Below, one piece after another: positions 15,170 to 25,715 of a stretch of DNA of 64,000 nt; position 1 is the first letter of the stretch, and every line of letters starts with the position of its first letter. Origin of the DNA: Phycisphaerales bacterium (GTDB lineage Bacteria > Planctomycetota > Phycisphaerae > Phycisphaerales > UBA1924); assembly GCA_019744815.1 (NCBI GenBank), contig JAIEUA010000004.1:186001-250000 (forward strand). The letters run 5' to 3'. The notes beneath the pieces are model-generated. The model was not told the origin of the DNA, ran no database searches, and saw nothing but the letters and a program-made list of their open reading frames with translations. Position numbers and translations under genes: made by a program.

Positions 15170-18004
15170 ATGTCGACTCGTGGCAATGGAATGAAGCGTG
15201 GCCTGCAAGTCGTGATCCTCGCGAAGCTCGCGGGCGCGACAGTCAGCATGACGGCACTCGCGGCGCCGGTGGTCGCGGGCGACAACCCGGCGATGCTCCA
15301 GTGGTTCGAGAACAAGTGGTACGACATGGAACGCCGCTTGCCCGACTGGTTCACCTACGGCTGGGGCTCGGTCTGGCTGCCCCCGGTGACCAAAGGCCGC
15401 GATGCGTCGAGCGCCGGCTACGACCCCTTTGATCGCTTCGACCTCGGTTCGCCCAGCTCCCCCACCGCGTACGGCACGGCGGCCTACTTCGATGCGCTGG
15501 TCGACGAGTTCCACCGCGCCGACGGCCTGGTGTACATCGACTCGGTGATGAACCACAACTCCGGCCGCGACGGCTCGAGCGGGTTCCAGCAGGCGGGCGG
15601 CTGGCCCGGCTTCTGGATGAACCCCAACCCCGGCTTCACCACCAAGCAGGCGACGGACAACTGGGGCGACTTCCACAACGGTGTTTCGGGCGGCTACCTG
15701 CAATCCGAGAACCCCAGCGGCGCACGCTACGACCTCTACAAGGGCGATCTCGTCGCCCTCGTGGACATCGCGCAAGAGAGCAACAACCAGTTCATCCGCC
15801 AGCCGGTGACCCCCGGCAACCCGCAGAACATCCCGGCGGGCACCGTGTACAACCTGCCCAATCCTGCGAACGCTCAGTTCTATCCGAACCGCAATCTGCC
15901 CGGCGTGTCGTTCACCAACCCCGGCACCGCTCGCAACCCCGGGACAAACAACTTCACGCTCTATCCCTTCGACGGCCTGAACGGCACGCCGGTCGCGGAC
16001 AACGGCACCGGCCTGCTGATGCGCTGGTCGCAGTGGATGATGGACGTGCACAAAGTCGATGGCTTCCGCATCGACGCGATCAAGCACGTGCCGAGCTGGT
16101 TCTGGGACACCTTCTGGGACGCGGCGGTCTATCAACGCCGCACGACCCCGGACGGGCGAAAGGTGACGCCGTTCTCCTTCGGCGAGAGCGTCGAGAGCAA
16201 CCAGTTCACCTACGACAACTTCATCCGCAAGAGCAACAACATCTTCCGGCAGGGCGACTCGTGGGGCAACCGCGACGCGCTGGACCTGAACGGCGCGGGA
16301 CAGCTCCGCGACCTGATCAACGGCGCGGGCCTGGGCTCGTGGCAGAACGTGCTGAACGCGCACCTGGACAACCAGGACGGCTTCAACGACGGCACGCTGG
16401 GCGTCAACCACGTCTTCAGCCACGACAACGGCAGCGCCGGCAACGGCAGTTCGTCCCCCCCGCTTCCCAGCGCGCAGGCGCAGGGCATGTATGCGCACGC
16501 GTACTTGCTTACTCGTACGGGCCAGCCGAAGGTCTATCACAACGCGCTCGGCCTCACCCGTGCCAGCGGGTTCTTCCCGCGCCAGGGCATGCCCACGGCG
16601 CTCGGCTGGAACCCCTCGACGAACTCCGCCGATCAAACGCTCACGCGTCTGGTGCAGATCCACAACTGGGTCTGCCGCGGCGAGTTCAATGTGCTCAACG
16701 GCACCGACCCGAGCAATACGTCGACGGCGGACGTGCTGGTGTTTGAGCGTCGCTCGAATCTGGGCGGCGGCAACTACTCCGGCAACGCCCTGATCGCGGT
16801 GAACGACCGGTACGACTCGGGCACGCAGACGCGGTTCGTGCGGACGTCGTTTGCCACCGGGACGCGGCTCATCGAACTGACGGGCAACGCGGCCGATCCG
16901 ACAGTCGATCCGACCAACGCGATCCCCGATGTCATCACCACCACCAACTTCAACTCCACCGGTGGCTGGGCCTCGGTCGTGGTGCCCAACAACGTCAGCT
17001 CGGCGGGGCAGCACAACAAGGGCTATCTGGTGTACGCGCCGTCGATCCCCAGCGGCACGCTGATGCTCACCCCCACCAGCAGCACCATCGCCGCGGACAC
17101 CGCCTTCACCCCGACGTTCCGTCGCCGCCTGACGCCGCTGCCGGTCGTCTCGGGCAGCACCTTCAACATCAACCTCACCACCTCCAACGGCGACGTGGCC
17201 CTCGTCGGCCAGCCGGGCGCCAACAACAACACCGACGACAACGCGCTCTTCAAGATCGACGGCGGCTACCGCGACTTCAACGGCAACGGCGTCGCGGACT
17301 TTGACTACACCACCGGCATCGCGGCCGGATACGAGCAGTTCCTCACGCTCAAGGACCCGCTCGCCGGCAAGCCGCAGAACGTGAACCAGGGCAACTACTC
17401 GCAGACCGTGAACACCGCCCTGCTCGACGAGGGCGTGCACTACCTCTCGGTGGTGGCGTTCCGCAAGCGCACGGTCGCGGGCGAAGCCGCGCTGTTCCGC
17501 GAGTTCCGCCAGGCCTTCTACGTGGACCGCCTGCCCCCGGACGCCAGCATCCTGAACATCCCGATCGTGCCCAGCGGAGCGCCCACCTACGCCTTCAACA
17601 TCAAGGCCAACGACCGCACCGTGACCCGCACGCACCTGATGCAGAACCTGGCGGAAAACGCCAACCCGGTGACCAGCAGCAACTCGTTCAACCAGGCGAC
17701 GCAGAACGACCGGTTCGACTACTCGCGTTCGGTCACGTTCGTGAACGGCGTGAACCGCATCACGCTGGTCGCGTTCGAGCTGTCGGGCAACAACGTGGTG
17801 AAGGACTACTACGTCAATTACTTCAGCACATGCCCCGGCGACTTCAACGCCGACGGCTTCGTGGATGACACGGACTTTGTCGCCTTCGCCGACTACTACA
17901 ACCAGCTCGTCGCGATCCGCGGCGATCTCAACGGCGACATGCAGACCGACGACTCGGACTTCGTGCTCTTCGCGACGGCCTACAACAACCTGATCTGCCC
18001 GTGA
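15170..18004 (+). CDS. Exported GH13 alpha-amylase-type enzyme with dockerin-like tail
   Basis: The 944-residue protein has an N-terminal secretion segment, then a GH13 barrel with all four conserved regions: DSVMNHN (about 124-130), GFRIDAIKH with the nucleophile Asp near 302, FGESVES with the acid/base Glu near 339, and FSHDNGS near 418. Beta-rich domains follow, and the last 55 residues are two Ca-loop repeats (DFNADGFVDDTDF and DLNGDMQTDDSDF) bracketed by cysteines and ending CP. It should hydrolyse alpha-1,4-glucans outside the cytoplasm. The ATG at 15170 has AGGAG nine bases upstream. A strong hairpin terminator follows at 18070. The enzyme family is certain; exact substrate is not. Confidence 0.92.
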   Translation: MSTRGNGMKRGLQVVILAKLAGATVSMTALAAPVVAGDNPAMLQWFENKWYDMERRLPDWFTYGWGSVWLPPVTKGRDASSAGYDPFDRFDLGSPSSPTAYGTAAYFDALVDEFHRADGLVYIDSVMNHNSGRDGSSGFQQAGGWPGFWMNPNPGFTTKQATDNWGDFHNGVSGGYLQSENPSGARYDLYKGDLVALVDIAQESNNQFIRQPVTPGNPQNIPAGTVYNLPNPANAQFYPNRNLPGVSFTNPGTARNPGTNNFTLYPFDGLNGTPVADNGTGLLMRWSQWMMDVHKVDGFRIDAIKHVPSWFWDTFWDAAVYQRRTTPDGRKVTPFSFGESVESNQFTYDNFIRKSNNIFRQGDSWGNRDALDLNGAGQLRDLINGAGLGSWQNVLNAHLDNQDGFNDGTLGVNHVFSHDNGSAGNGSSSPPLPSAQAQGMYAHAYLLTRTGQPKVYHNALGLTRASGFFPRQGMPTALGWNPSTNSADQTLTRLVQIHNWVCRGEFNVLNGTDPSNTSTADVLVFERRSNLGGGNYSGNALIAVNDRYDSGTQTRFVRTSFATGTRLIELTGNAADPTVDPTNAIPDVITTTNFNSTGGWASVVVPNNVSSAGQHNKGYLVYAPSIPSGTLMLTPTSSTIAADTAFTPTFRRRLTPLPVVSGSTFNINLTTSNGDVALVGQPGANNNTDDNALFKIDGGYRDFNGNGVADFDYTTGIAAGYEQFLTLKDPLAGKPQNVNQGNYSQTVNTALLDEGVHYLSVVAFRKRTVAGEAALFREFRQAFYVDRLPPDASILNIPIVPSGAPTYAFNIKANDRTVTRTHLMQNLAENANPVTSSNSFNQATQNDRFDYSRSVTFVNGVNRITLVAFELSGNNVVKDYYVNYFSTCPGDFNADGFVDDTDFVAFADYYNQLVAIRGDLNGDMQTDDSDFVLFATAYNNLICP

Positions 18005-18069
18005 GGCTCTTGCAGCCCTTCAGGCTGCGGCAAGCTCGGGAGTGATTGAGTTTGTTCGATCGATTCCAC

Positions 18070-18094
18070 CGGGGGTGCCCAAGCGGCACCCCCG
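18070..18094 (+). terminator. Rho-independent terminator after the GH13 gene
   Basis: A perfect 10-bp GC-rich stem (18070-18079 with 18085-18094) closes a five-base loop and is followed by the T-rich stretch TCTTTGTTCT. It lies 66 bases after the GH13 stop. Confidence 0.75.
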
Positions 18095-18141
18095 TCTTTG
18101 TTCTGGCAGGCCGTTGGCCTTAGGAATCATCGCACGGCAAT

Positions 18142-18552
18142 TCATCGCAAGAGAGCACTCGCCCACGCGTGCGTGGCGAACACGAGCACAAGGTGTAGCG
18201 CAAAGATCACGGCCGCACCGATGACCGAAGCCGCCCAGAGCGCCGTTCGCACATCGCCGCTCCACTCGGGGTGGGAGGCGGCGATCGATCGGGCACCGTC
18301 CTCGGCATCGCTAACGACCGCGAGCAGCGAGAAGAAAACCGCGAGAACGCCCGGCAGCGGTTGAATGATGCAAAGCATCGCGGAGATCGTGCCCAGGAAC
18401 ACGAGAAGAAACAGGCTCCGAACAAACAGTCGCCCAGAACGGTTGGTGCGCTCCACATCTTGGATTGGACACCGCTCGCGGGACTCACACTCAGGACACT
18501 TCGCGTCGTCCGGAAGCCCGATCATCGAGTAGCCACAATCTGCACACCTCAC
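18142..18552 (-). CDS. Small membrane protein with N-terminal zinc ribbon
   Basis: The 136-residue product begins with a CADCGYSMIGL...CPEC zinc ribbon in residues 3-22, followed by two hydrophobic segments before residue 80 and one or two more near 105-130. Three other proteins in this window carry the same ribbon consensus (CxxCxYxLxGL...CPEC) next to membrane helices, so this is one of an expanded family; here the ribbon is N-terminal instead of C-terminal. The start is GTG at 18552, placing the first Cys at residue 3, but it lacks a strong ribosome site. The function is unknown. Confidence 0.65.
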   Translation of the reverse strand: MRCADCGYSMIGLPDDAKCPECESRERCPIQDVERTNRSGRLFVRSLFLLVFLGTISAMLCIIQPLPGVLAVFFSLLAVVSDAEDGARSIAASHPEWSGDVRTALWAASVIGAAVIFALHLVLVFATHAWASALLR

Positions 18553-18685
18553 CGAAGCCGATACGCAAGAAGTGCCAGCGCGGTTCGTTACGGCCGATCA
18601 CATGCGGAGCACGAGCCAAAAGCTCGCCGACAGCAGTCGGGGCGCAAAGCCAATGGCCCCATCCACAAACGCGAACGACCCATGG

Positions 18686-20299
18686 CTACCGCGACACCGA
18701 GGGCTGCGGCTTGCCGCTCTCCGCGGTGGCGAGACGCAGAATATTGGTCTGCGTCATCTGATCCCCGTTGAGTTCGCCGCTCAGTCGCCCGTCGGCCATC
18801 ACCAGCAGACGATCCGACAGCGCGAGCAGCTCCGGCATCTCGCTGGACACAAGCAGCACGGCGGTGCCGCTGTCCGCGGCGGCGCGGACAAGCTTGTAGA
18901 TCTCAGCCTTCGTGCCCACGTCGATGCCGCGGGTGGGTTCGTCGAGCAGGAGCACCCGCGTCGTGCCGCCCATCCAGCGCGCGATGAGCAGCTTCTGCTG
19001 GTTGCCGCCGGACAGTTCGCCCGGCAGCGAGGCGCGGCTCGCGGCCTTCACCTGAAACTCGCGGAACTTGGTTGAGATCAGATCTCGCTCGGCCCCCACG
19101 GTGCGCAGCCCAAAGAGCTTCGCCAGCCGCGGCATAAACGGCACCACGGTGTTCTCACCGACGCCCAGCAAGAAAAAGAGCCCCTGCAGCCGCCGGTCCT
19201 CGGGAACGTATCCCAAACCCGCGTCGATGGCAGCCCGGGCGCCCTTGCCGCTGACGTCCTTGCCCTTGATGATGACCGTGCCTTGGACATTGGGATCAAG
19301 CCCGAAGATGGCGTTGAGCAGCTCGGATCGTCCGCTGCCGACGAGCCCGCCGATGCCGAGAATCTCTCCTTCACGCAGACTCAGCGAGATGTCCTCGAGC
19401 TTCCCGGGCGAGGACAGGTTCTTGACCTCCAGCGCGACGCCGCCGGCGTGGGCGTGATGCGCTCCGCCCTCGGCGGCGAGCGACGGGAGCTTGCCGCTGG
19501 GCGTGCTGAGGCGGCGGCCGATCATCTGCTCGACAAGCGTGGGCTCGTCGAGGTCCTTGATGCGGGTCGTGGCGACGTACTTGCCGTCGCGCAGCACGCT
19601 GACCCGATCGCACACGGCGAAGATCTCGCCCATGCGGTGGCTGACGTAGATGATCGTGATGCCCTGCTTGGCGAGGCCGCGAGTGATCTCGAGCAGGCGA
19701 TCGGTTTCGGTCATCGACAGCGAGCTGGTGGGCTCATCGAAGACGATCACGCGGGGCTTGGAGCCACCGGTCGCGGATCGATCGTCAAGTGCGGCCGCGA
19801 TCTGACAGATCTGCCGACGACCCGGCGCGAGGCTGCCGAGCGGAGCCGCAACATCGATCGATGGGTCGAGCCGGTGGACCAGCGTGGCAGCACGGCGTTC
19901 GAGTTCCCGCCGGTCGAGCAGGCCGAGGCGCGTCGTCGGCAGATCGTGCAGGCCCAGGTTCTCGGCGACCGAGAGGTTGGGGCACTGGGCGAGTTCCTGA
20001 TGCACGATGCGGATGCCGTGGGCGAAAGAGTCCTCGATATCGCCCGGTGAGAGCTCGTGGAGGTTCCCGCCATCGGTGCGGATCGCGACAGTACCGGTGT
20101 CCTGCTTGTGCAAGCCGCTGATGACCTTGCCGAGCGTGGACTTGCCAGCACCGTTCTCGCCCATCAGGGCGTGGACCTCACCGGCGAAGAACGAGACCGA
20201 AACGCTGTCGAGCGCCTGGGTGATCCCGAAGCGCTTGGAGATGCCGCGGGCCTCAAGGAGGACAAGCGAGTCGGAGGATGGGACATCGCGATCGGTCAT
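18686..20299 (-). CDS. Sugar-type ABC transporter ATP-binding protein (two ATPase domains)
   Basis: This 537-residue protein has two ABC ATPase domains in tandem, the architecture of the RbsA/MglA family that powers sugar or nucleoside import. The first domain has MGENGAGKST (Walker A), a Q-loop in HQELAQ, and VIVFDEPTSSLS (Walker B). The second has GIGGLVGSGRSELL (degenerate Walker A), the signature LSGGNQQKLLIARW and VLLLDEPTRGID. The start ATG at 20299 is preferred over a TTG 33 bases earlier. No permease or binding-protein gene adjoins it, so its partners must be elsewhere or upstream genes have been lost. The substrate cannot be predicted. Confidence 0.92.
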   Translation of the reverse strand: MTDRDVPSSDSLVLLEARGISKRFGITQALDSVSVSFFAGEVHALMGENGAGKSTLGKVISGLHKQDTGTVAIRTDGGNLHELSPGDIEDSFAHGIRIVHQELAQCPNLSVAENLGLHDLPTTRLGLLDRRELERRAATLVHRLDPSIDVAAPLGSLAPGRRQICQIAAALDDRSATGGSKPRVIVFDEPTSSLSMTETDRLLEITRGLAKQGITIIYVSHRMGEIFAVCDRVSVLRDGKYVATTRIKDLDEPTLVEQMIGRRLSTPSGKLPSLAAEGGAHHAHAGGVALEVKNLSSPGKLEDISLSLREGEILGIGGLVGSGRSELLNAIFGLDPNVQGTVIIKGKDVSGKGARAAIDAGLGYVPEDRRLQGLFFLLGVGENTVVPFMPRLAKLFGLRTVGAERDLISTKFREFQVKAASRASLPGELSGGNQQKLLIARWMGGTTRVLLLDEPTRGIDVGTKAEIYKLVRAAADSGTAVLLVSSEMPELLALSDRLLVMADGRLSGELNGDQMTQTNILRLATAESGKPQPSVSR

Positions 20300-20345
20300 G
20301 GGGGTGGCAGATGATACAAGGCGGCGGGCCAAGGCGGAAACGAAA

Positions 20346-20367
20346 ACGCCCGGCGAGAGCCGGGCGT
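20346..20367 (-). terminator. Rho-independent terminator after recA
   Basis: A perfect 9-bp stem (20346-20354 with 20359-20367) closes a four-base loop. Read on the minus strand it is followed by TTTTCGTTTCC, a good U-tract. It lies about 80 bases downstream of the recA stop. Confidence 0.7.
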
Positions 20368-20409
20368 GTGGGAAGTGATCGTGATTTGCAAGATCCGGGG
20401 CAACGGTGG

Positions 20410-20429
20410 CCCCACGCTCGCGCGTGGGG
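20410..20429. terminator. Second hairpin in the recA 3' region
   Basis: An 8-bp perfect stem (20410-20417 with 20422-20429) encloses a TCGC loop. On the plus strand it is followed by TTCGTTTTT, so the T-run favours the opposite orientation to recA; it may be bidirectional. Confidence 0.5.
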
Positions 20430-20449
20430 TTCGTTTTTCGGATGATCGC

Positions 20450-21529
<1,080 letters not shown>

Positions 21530-21985
21530 GTGAAACCCAATCTCCCGCCTGAGGCGGGTTGACCGGTGGTTGGCCGATGGGTCGGTCGCGAGAACGAGCA
21601 CTCACCCCACCCTGGAGGAGTGGTCGCCCTCACGTCCGCCAGCCGGGACCACGAGTCGGCCCGACGCTCGGACCGGTGCGGGACCTCCTTGGCCTCGCGG
21701 AAACCGGTGGACAGGGGCGGCGTCGGTCGCGGGCCTGTCTGAAGCAGAGCGTACCGAACCCGAACATGGCTGTCAAGGTTTGGACGGTATGAGTTTTTCC
21801 TTTGTTTTCAACCTCTTTCCAAACATCGACTTACGGAGTTTTCCACAACGCCGCCGCACACCCTCCACGCCCGACCCACCCCTTTGGTGGCACCCGCTCG
21901 CGGAATCCGCCGCTTGTGGTGCGGCGTGCACCGGCACGCTTGAGAGCGGCCGGACGACGCGAGAACGACTTGCAAGGAGGGCATC
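21530..21985. other. Gap between recA and a dockerin-tailed gene
   Basis: This 456-base stretch holds the promoters of recA (-) and of the exported protein gene (+). An AT-rich patch around 21775-21845 (TTTTTCCTTTGTTTTC) is the most promoter-like segment. No coding sequence is convincing and no strong palindrome was found. Confidence 0.4.
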
Positions 21986-22819
21986 ATGAAGAAGGCAATC
22001 TGGATCGGTGCGGCACTCGGAACGATGGCAGCCGGCGAGGCGTGGGCGCTGCCGGGCTACGTGCCGATCTCACTCGCGAGCGTGGCGAACGCTCGCTTGC
22101 AGGACACGTGGCCCACGTTCACGGGCATCGCGTACCCGACAGGCGATCTCACCCTCGGAGGCGTGCCGTGGACCATCGCCACGGAGGGGAACAACACCTG
22201 GTTCGCCAAGCGCGTCGCCGGTGTCAACCCGCGCTCGGTGACGATCGCGATCAATCAGACCAACATCCGCTCGGTGTACACCCTGATGGGCACCTGGCAG
22301 GGGACCACGAATCAGAGCCGCTACGTCGACCTGACGCTGACCAACAGCGAAGGGTTCAGCTACACCACGCGGTACTTCGGCGGGGTCCAGATCCGCGACT
22401 GGTTCAACGGGTCGTACACCAACTCGCTGAACTCGTGGAAGACGACGCGGGTCTACCTGCACAGCGACAACAAGTCGCGGCTGGACATGCAGCGGATCGA
22501 CCTCCCGCCGCAGTTCTGGTGGTCCACTCTGGTGTCGCTGCGAATCGACGATGTCGGCAGCGATTCATCGAGCCCGCAGCGCTCCTTCCTCTACGGCCTC
22601 ACGGTGTCGAAGCTCGTGCGCTGCGCGTCAGACCTGAACGGCGACGGCCAGATCGACGATTCGGACTTCCTGGTCTTCGCCCAGTCGTACGACGTGCTGG
22701 ACTGCACCGAGACCCGCATGCCGGTGCGCTGCCAGGCCGACGCGAACAGGGACGGCATCGTCGACGACCTGGATTTCGCGACATTCCTGACCGCGTACGA
22801 CAAGGTCCTGTGCCAGTAG
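21986..22819 (+). CDS. Exported protein with double dockerin-like tail
   Basis: The 277-residue protein has a short signal peptide ending AWA, a beta-rich body of about 190 residues with GVPWTIATEGNNTWF and repeated Asn/Ser/Thr-Tyr motifs, and two cysteine-bracketed Ca-loop repeats at the end: DLNGDGQIDDSDF and DANRDGIVDDLDF, closing with CQ. The double EF-like loops resemble type I dockerin repeats. The ATG at 21986 has AAGGAGG five bases upstream. The body resembles carbohydrate-binding-type beta-sandwiches only in general character, so its role is unknown. It precedes a GT41 glycosyltransferase gene by 56 bases. Confidence 0.75.
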   Translation: MKKAIWIGAALGTMAAGEAWALPGYVPISLASVANARLQDTWPTFTGIAYPTGDLTLGGVPWTIATEGNNTWFAKRVAGVNPRSVTIAINQTNIRSVYTLMGTWQGTTNQSRYVDLTLTNSEGFSYTTRYFGGVQIRDWFNGSYTNSLNSWKTTRVYLHSDNKSRLDMQRIDLPPQFWWSTLVSLRIDDVGSDSSSPQRSFLYGLTVSKLVRCASDLNGDGQIDDSDFLVFAQSYDVLDCTETRMPVRCQADANRDGIVDDLDFATFLTAYDKVLCQ

Positions 22820-22875
22820 GGCGGGGGGCACGGAGGCGCACGCACGAGCGGCTCGGCTAGCATTGCCGGACGTTC

Positions 22876-24675
22876 GTGCGTCGCGCCATGTTCGGCCCAT
22901 CTGTTGACCAACTCCTCGACGCCGCCGGGAAGCACCTGGACGCCCGCCGCTTCGCCGACGCCGAGTCGAGCGTCAACGTCGCGTTGATGATGGATCCCAA
23001 GAACCTGCGAGCGATCTGCTTCAAGGCCATCATCGCCGCAGAAACCGACCGGCCCGCCGTCGCCCTCCCGCTGGTGGAAAAAGCCCTCAAGCTCGCGCCC
23101 CAAGCACCGGCCGTCCTCAACAACGCCGCGTGCGTCTTCGCCCGCTGCGGCCAGGAACACCGCGCGATCACGATGTGGCAGCGTCTCACCGCGCTCGTCC
23201 CCAACGCGCCCGAGGCGTTCTACAACATCGGCGTCAGCCAGATGAAGGTCGGCGAAGGGGACGCGGCGGAAGGCAACTTCCGCAAGGCCCTGGCCCTCGC
23301 GCCCGATCACCCGTACGTCCATATGAACCTCGCCGACGTCCTGAAGAACTCGGGACGCATCGAAGAGGCGATGGACCTGCTCCGCGAGGGCATCGCCCGC
23401 CGCCCCACCGACATGATGCGCCGGAGCGGGTTCCTGTACGGCCTGCACTTTGATCCGCGGATCAGCGCGGCCGAGATCCGCGAGCACTGCGCCGCGTGGG
23501 GCCGCGACTTCGAGTCCTCGATCACCCCGTACCAGTCGCACGAAAACGACCGCGATCCTGAGCGTCCCCTGCGCGTGGGCTACGTCTCGCCAAACTTGCG
23601 GGATCACTCCGAGACCTACTTCATCCTGTCGCTGTTCCGCGGGATGCGAGCCACAAAGGCCAGCACACGCTGCGAAACGTGGGTGTACTGCTGCAACAAG
23701 CAGGACGACGCCGTGACGCCCTTGATCCGGGAGTTGGCGGATCAGTGGTTCGATGTGGGCTCGCTCACCGAAGAGCAACTCGCAGCGAAGATCCGCGAGG
23801 ACCGCATCGACGTGCTCGTCGATCTCACGATGCACATGGACGGCGCACGCCTCGGCGTCTTCGCCCGCAAGCCCGCGCCGGTACAGGTCACCTGGCTCGC
23901 ATATCCCAGCACGACCGGCATGACGCGGATCGACGCGACGATTCTGGACGAGTGGATCGAGCCGGGAACACCCGAGCCGCGGCCCCTCTACACCGAACGG
24001 GCGCTGCGCCTGCCCAAGCCGTTCAGCTACTGGTGCTACGAGGTCTACGGCCCCAAGCCCGATGTCTCCCCGCCGCCGTCGGAGAAGAACGGATTCGTCA
24101 CCTTCGGCAGCCTCAATCACTACGGCAAGGTGACCAGGGACACGCTGGCCGCGTGGGCCGACCTGCTCAAGCGAGTCGATGGATCGCGTCTCCTGCTGCA
24201 CGTCGGCGGCAAAAAGTCCGGCGAGGCGGCCCGGGCATTCCTCGCCGAGCGAGGCGTCAAGCGAGAACGGGTCGAGATCCAGCTCCGCGTGCCCCGCGAG
24301 GATTACATGAGGAGCTACCAGCGGATCGACATCGCGCTGGACCCGTTCCCCTATAACGGCGCGACAACGACGTGCGATGCCTTGTGGATGGGCGTGCCGG
24401 TCGTCTCACGCTGCGGCGAGACCGCGGTGTCGCGGGCAGGGCTGAGCATCTTGACGGCCGTGAGTCTGCAGAACTTGGTGACGGAGTCGTGGGATGCGTA
24501 TGTCGTTGCCGCGGAGGGGTTGGCACGCGACCCCGCGAAGCGGGCGACGCTGCGGTCGTCGCTTCGAGGGACGCTTGAGAAGTCAGCCGTGATGGATGCG
24601 CCGGGGTTCGCGGGGGCGATGGCGGGAGCGTGGCGGGGGTTGTGGAGGCGGTGGGGCGCAGGGGGTGCGGATTGA
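22876..24675 (+). CDS. TPR protein with GT41 (OGT/SPY-like) glycosyltransferase domain
   Basis: This 599-residue protein has at least four TPR units in residues 10-180 (including LAPQAPAVLNNAACVFARCG and LADVLKNSGRIEEAMDLL), then a C-terminal catalytic region matching the O-GlcNAc transferase family: LAYPSTTGMTRIDATILD, a downstream LDPFPYNGATTTCDALWMGVP motif, and SRAGLSIL. Family members transfer sugar from nucleotide donors to Ser/Thr or N-linked sites of proteins; the TPR part selects the substrate. No signal peptide is present, so it should act in the cytoplasm. The start is GTG at 22876, with an ATG at 22888 as alternative. Its targets are unknown. Confidence 0.85.
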   Translation: MRRAMFGPSVDQLLDAAGKHLDARRFADAESSVNVALMMDPKNLRAICFKAIIAAETDRPAVALPLVEKALKLAPQAPAVLNNAACVFARCGQEHRAITMWQRLTALVPNAPEAFYNIGVSQMKVGEGDAAEGNFRKALALAPDHPYVHMNLADVLKNSGRIEEAMDLLREGIARRPTDMMRRSGFLYGLHFDPRISAAEIREHCAAWGRDFESSITPYQSHENDRDPERPLRVGYVSPNLRDHSETYFILSLFRGMRATKASTRCETWVYCCNKQDDAVTPLIRELADQWFDVGSLTEEQLAAKIREDRIDVLVDLTMHMDGARLGVFARKPAPVQVTWLAYPSTTGMTRIDATILDEWIEPGTPEPRPLYTERALRLPKPFSYWCYEVYGPKPDVSPPPSEKNGFVTFGSLNHYGKVTRDTLAAWADLLKRVDGSRLLLHVGGKKSGEAARAFLAERGVKRERVEIQLRVPREDYMRSYQRIDIALDPFPYNGATTTCDALWMGVPVVSRCGETAVSRAGLSILTAVSLQNLVTESWDAYVVAAEGLARDPAKRATLRSSLRGTLEKSAVMDAPGFAGAMAGAWRGLWRRWGAGGAD

Positions 24676-25664
24676 ATGCGCGAGAGCTGCGTCAACAACT
24701 CATCGCCCGAGGCGTGTCGGAACAAGCGTTCTCCCTGGACGGCTACGACCTCCCTGAACGCTACGTGCTGAGCTGCGAACGCGAAGGCTGGTCGTGCTAC
24801 TACTTCGAGCGAGGACATCGCGTCGGGCTTCGGTTCTTTCCGACGGAAGAAGCGGCGTGCGACTATTTCTTGAGTTGGGTGTCGTCGGATCAGAGCACGC
24901 GTTCAAAGGACGGCTCTGCGGCGGTCGGTGCGATGCGGCCTCACACTGAACGAGATCTGAGGGCGCGAGCGGAGGTCCTCCTGTCCGGCGCACCTGGCCC
25001 GGCACCCTGGTTTGTCCGTCGATGGGCTTTCATGCCAGGCTTCGCGTGGGCCGTGCGTGAGCGTGATGGCATCGTCGAAGGGATTGCGGCAGACGGACGG
25101 CGATTGGTGCGGGTGCCGTTCTATTGGACAGTGCTTGCCGCATCCGCGAACAGCATCTGCTTGCTGTCGAACGAGGCGGCGCGGCGTCTGATCTTTGTGG
25201 ACTTCAACGCGAACACCTCTGACCTCGGACCGATCACCCGAGCGGAGAATGGGCAGACGGAAACGCGGATCGGATCGTTCGAAACGTCTGGCACCGTAAC
25301 GCTCACGTCGCGTTTTCTCGACGGGTCGAAGGCGGGCCTGCACGCGATGCCCCCCATGCGACACGAGTGGCTCCCAGAGATACTCGCCGTTCCAGGGAAT
25401 AGCCCCAAAGGAGCGACGTTCGCTGCGTCGCTCTACATCTGGCGGGCGCGGGAGGGCTCTGTGCGTGTTGTACCCCTGAAGTGGTTCACCGATTCGACTG
25501 CCGATCTGGGCTATCAGTGGATCACACGCTGCGCTTTCGATTCTCAGAGCAGCGGGGTCTTTGCCGACGGAATCCGTATGGGCACGTTTGCCGTGAATCT
25601 CGACGGCGAAGTCGTCTGGGGGACACCACTTTCGTATTCTGCGGTTTGGCCGAACATCGAGTAG
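24672..25664 (+). CDS. Uncharacterised protein with a YY-ERG/EAC N-terminal domain
   Basis: The roughly 330-residue protein begins in the last codon of the GT41 gene (TTG at 24672, four-base overlap), so translational coupling is likely; no strong ribosome site is seen. Residues 1-70 contain ERYVLSCEREGWSCYYFERG and FFPTEEAACDYFLSWV, a small domain I associate with short immunity-type proteins of toxin systems, although this is a weak memory-based resemblance. The rest, from about residue 100, is a beta-rich region with many Phe/Arg/Trp residues and repeated short strands. No membrane helix, signal peptide or catalytic motif is apparent. The function is unknown. Confidence 0.6.
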   Translation: MNARELRQQLIARGVSEQAFSLDGYDLPERYVLSCEREGWSCYYFERGHRVGLRFFPTEEAACDYFLSWVSSDQSTRSKDGSAAVGAMRPHTERDLRARAEVLLSGAPGPAPWFVRRWAFMPGFAWAVRERDGIVEGIAADGRRLVRVPFYWTVLAASANSICLLSNEAARRLIFVDFNANTSDLGPITRAENGQTETRIGSFETSGTVTLTSRFLDGSKAGLHAMPPMRHEWLPEILAVPGNSPKGATFAASLYIWRAREGSVRVVPLKWFTDSTADLGYQWITRCAFDSQSSGVFADGIRMGTFAVNLDGEVVWGTPLSYSAVWPNIE

Positions 25665-25715
25665 CGAAACGAGTCGGAGGAGGCGACCGATCCGCCTTGC
25701 CTCTACGATGCCCTG

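Noticed and set aside
14942..17635. A minus-strand frame of 897 codons across the GH13 gene
   Set aside because: It is the antisense of a clear GH13 enzyme with four catalytic regions; composition is typical of reversed high-GC coding DNA.
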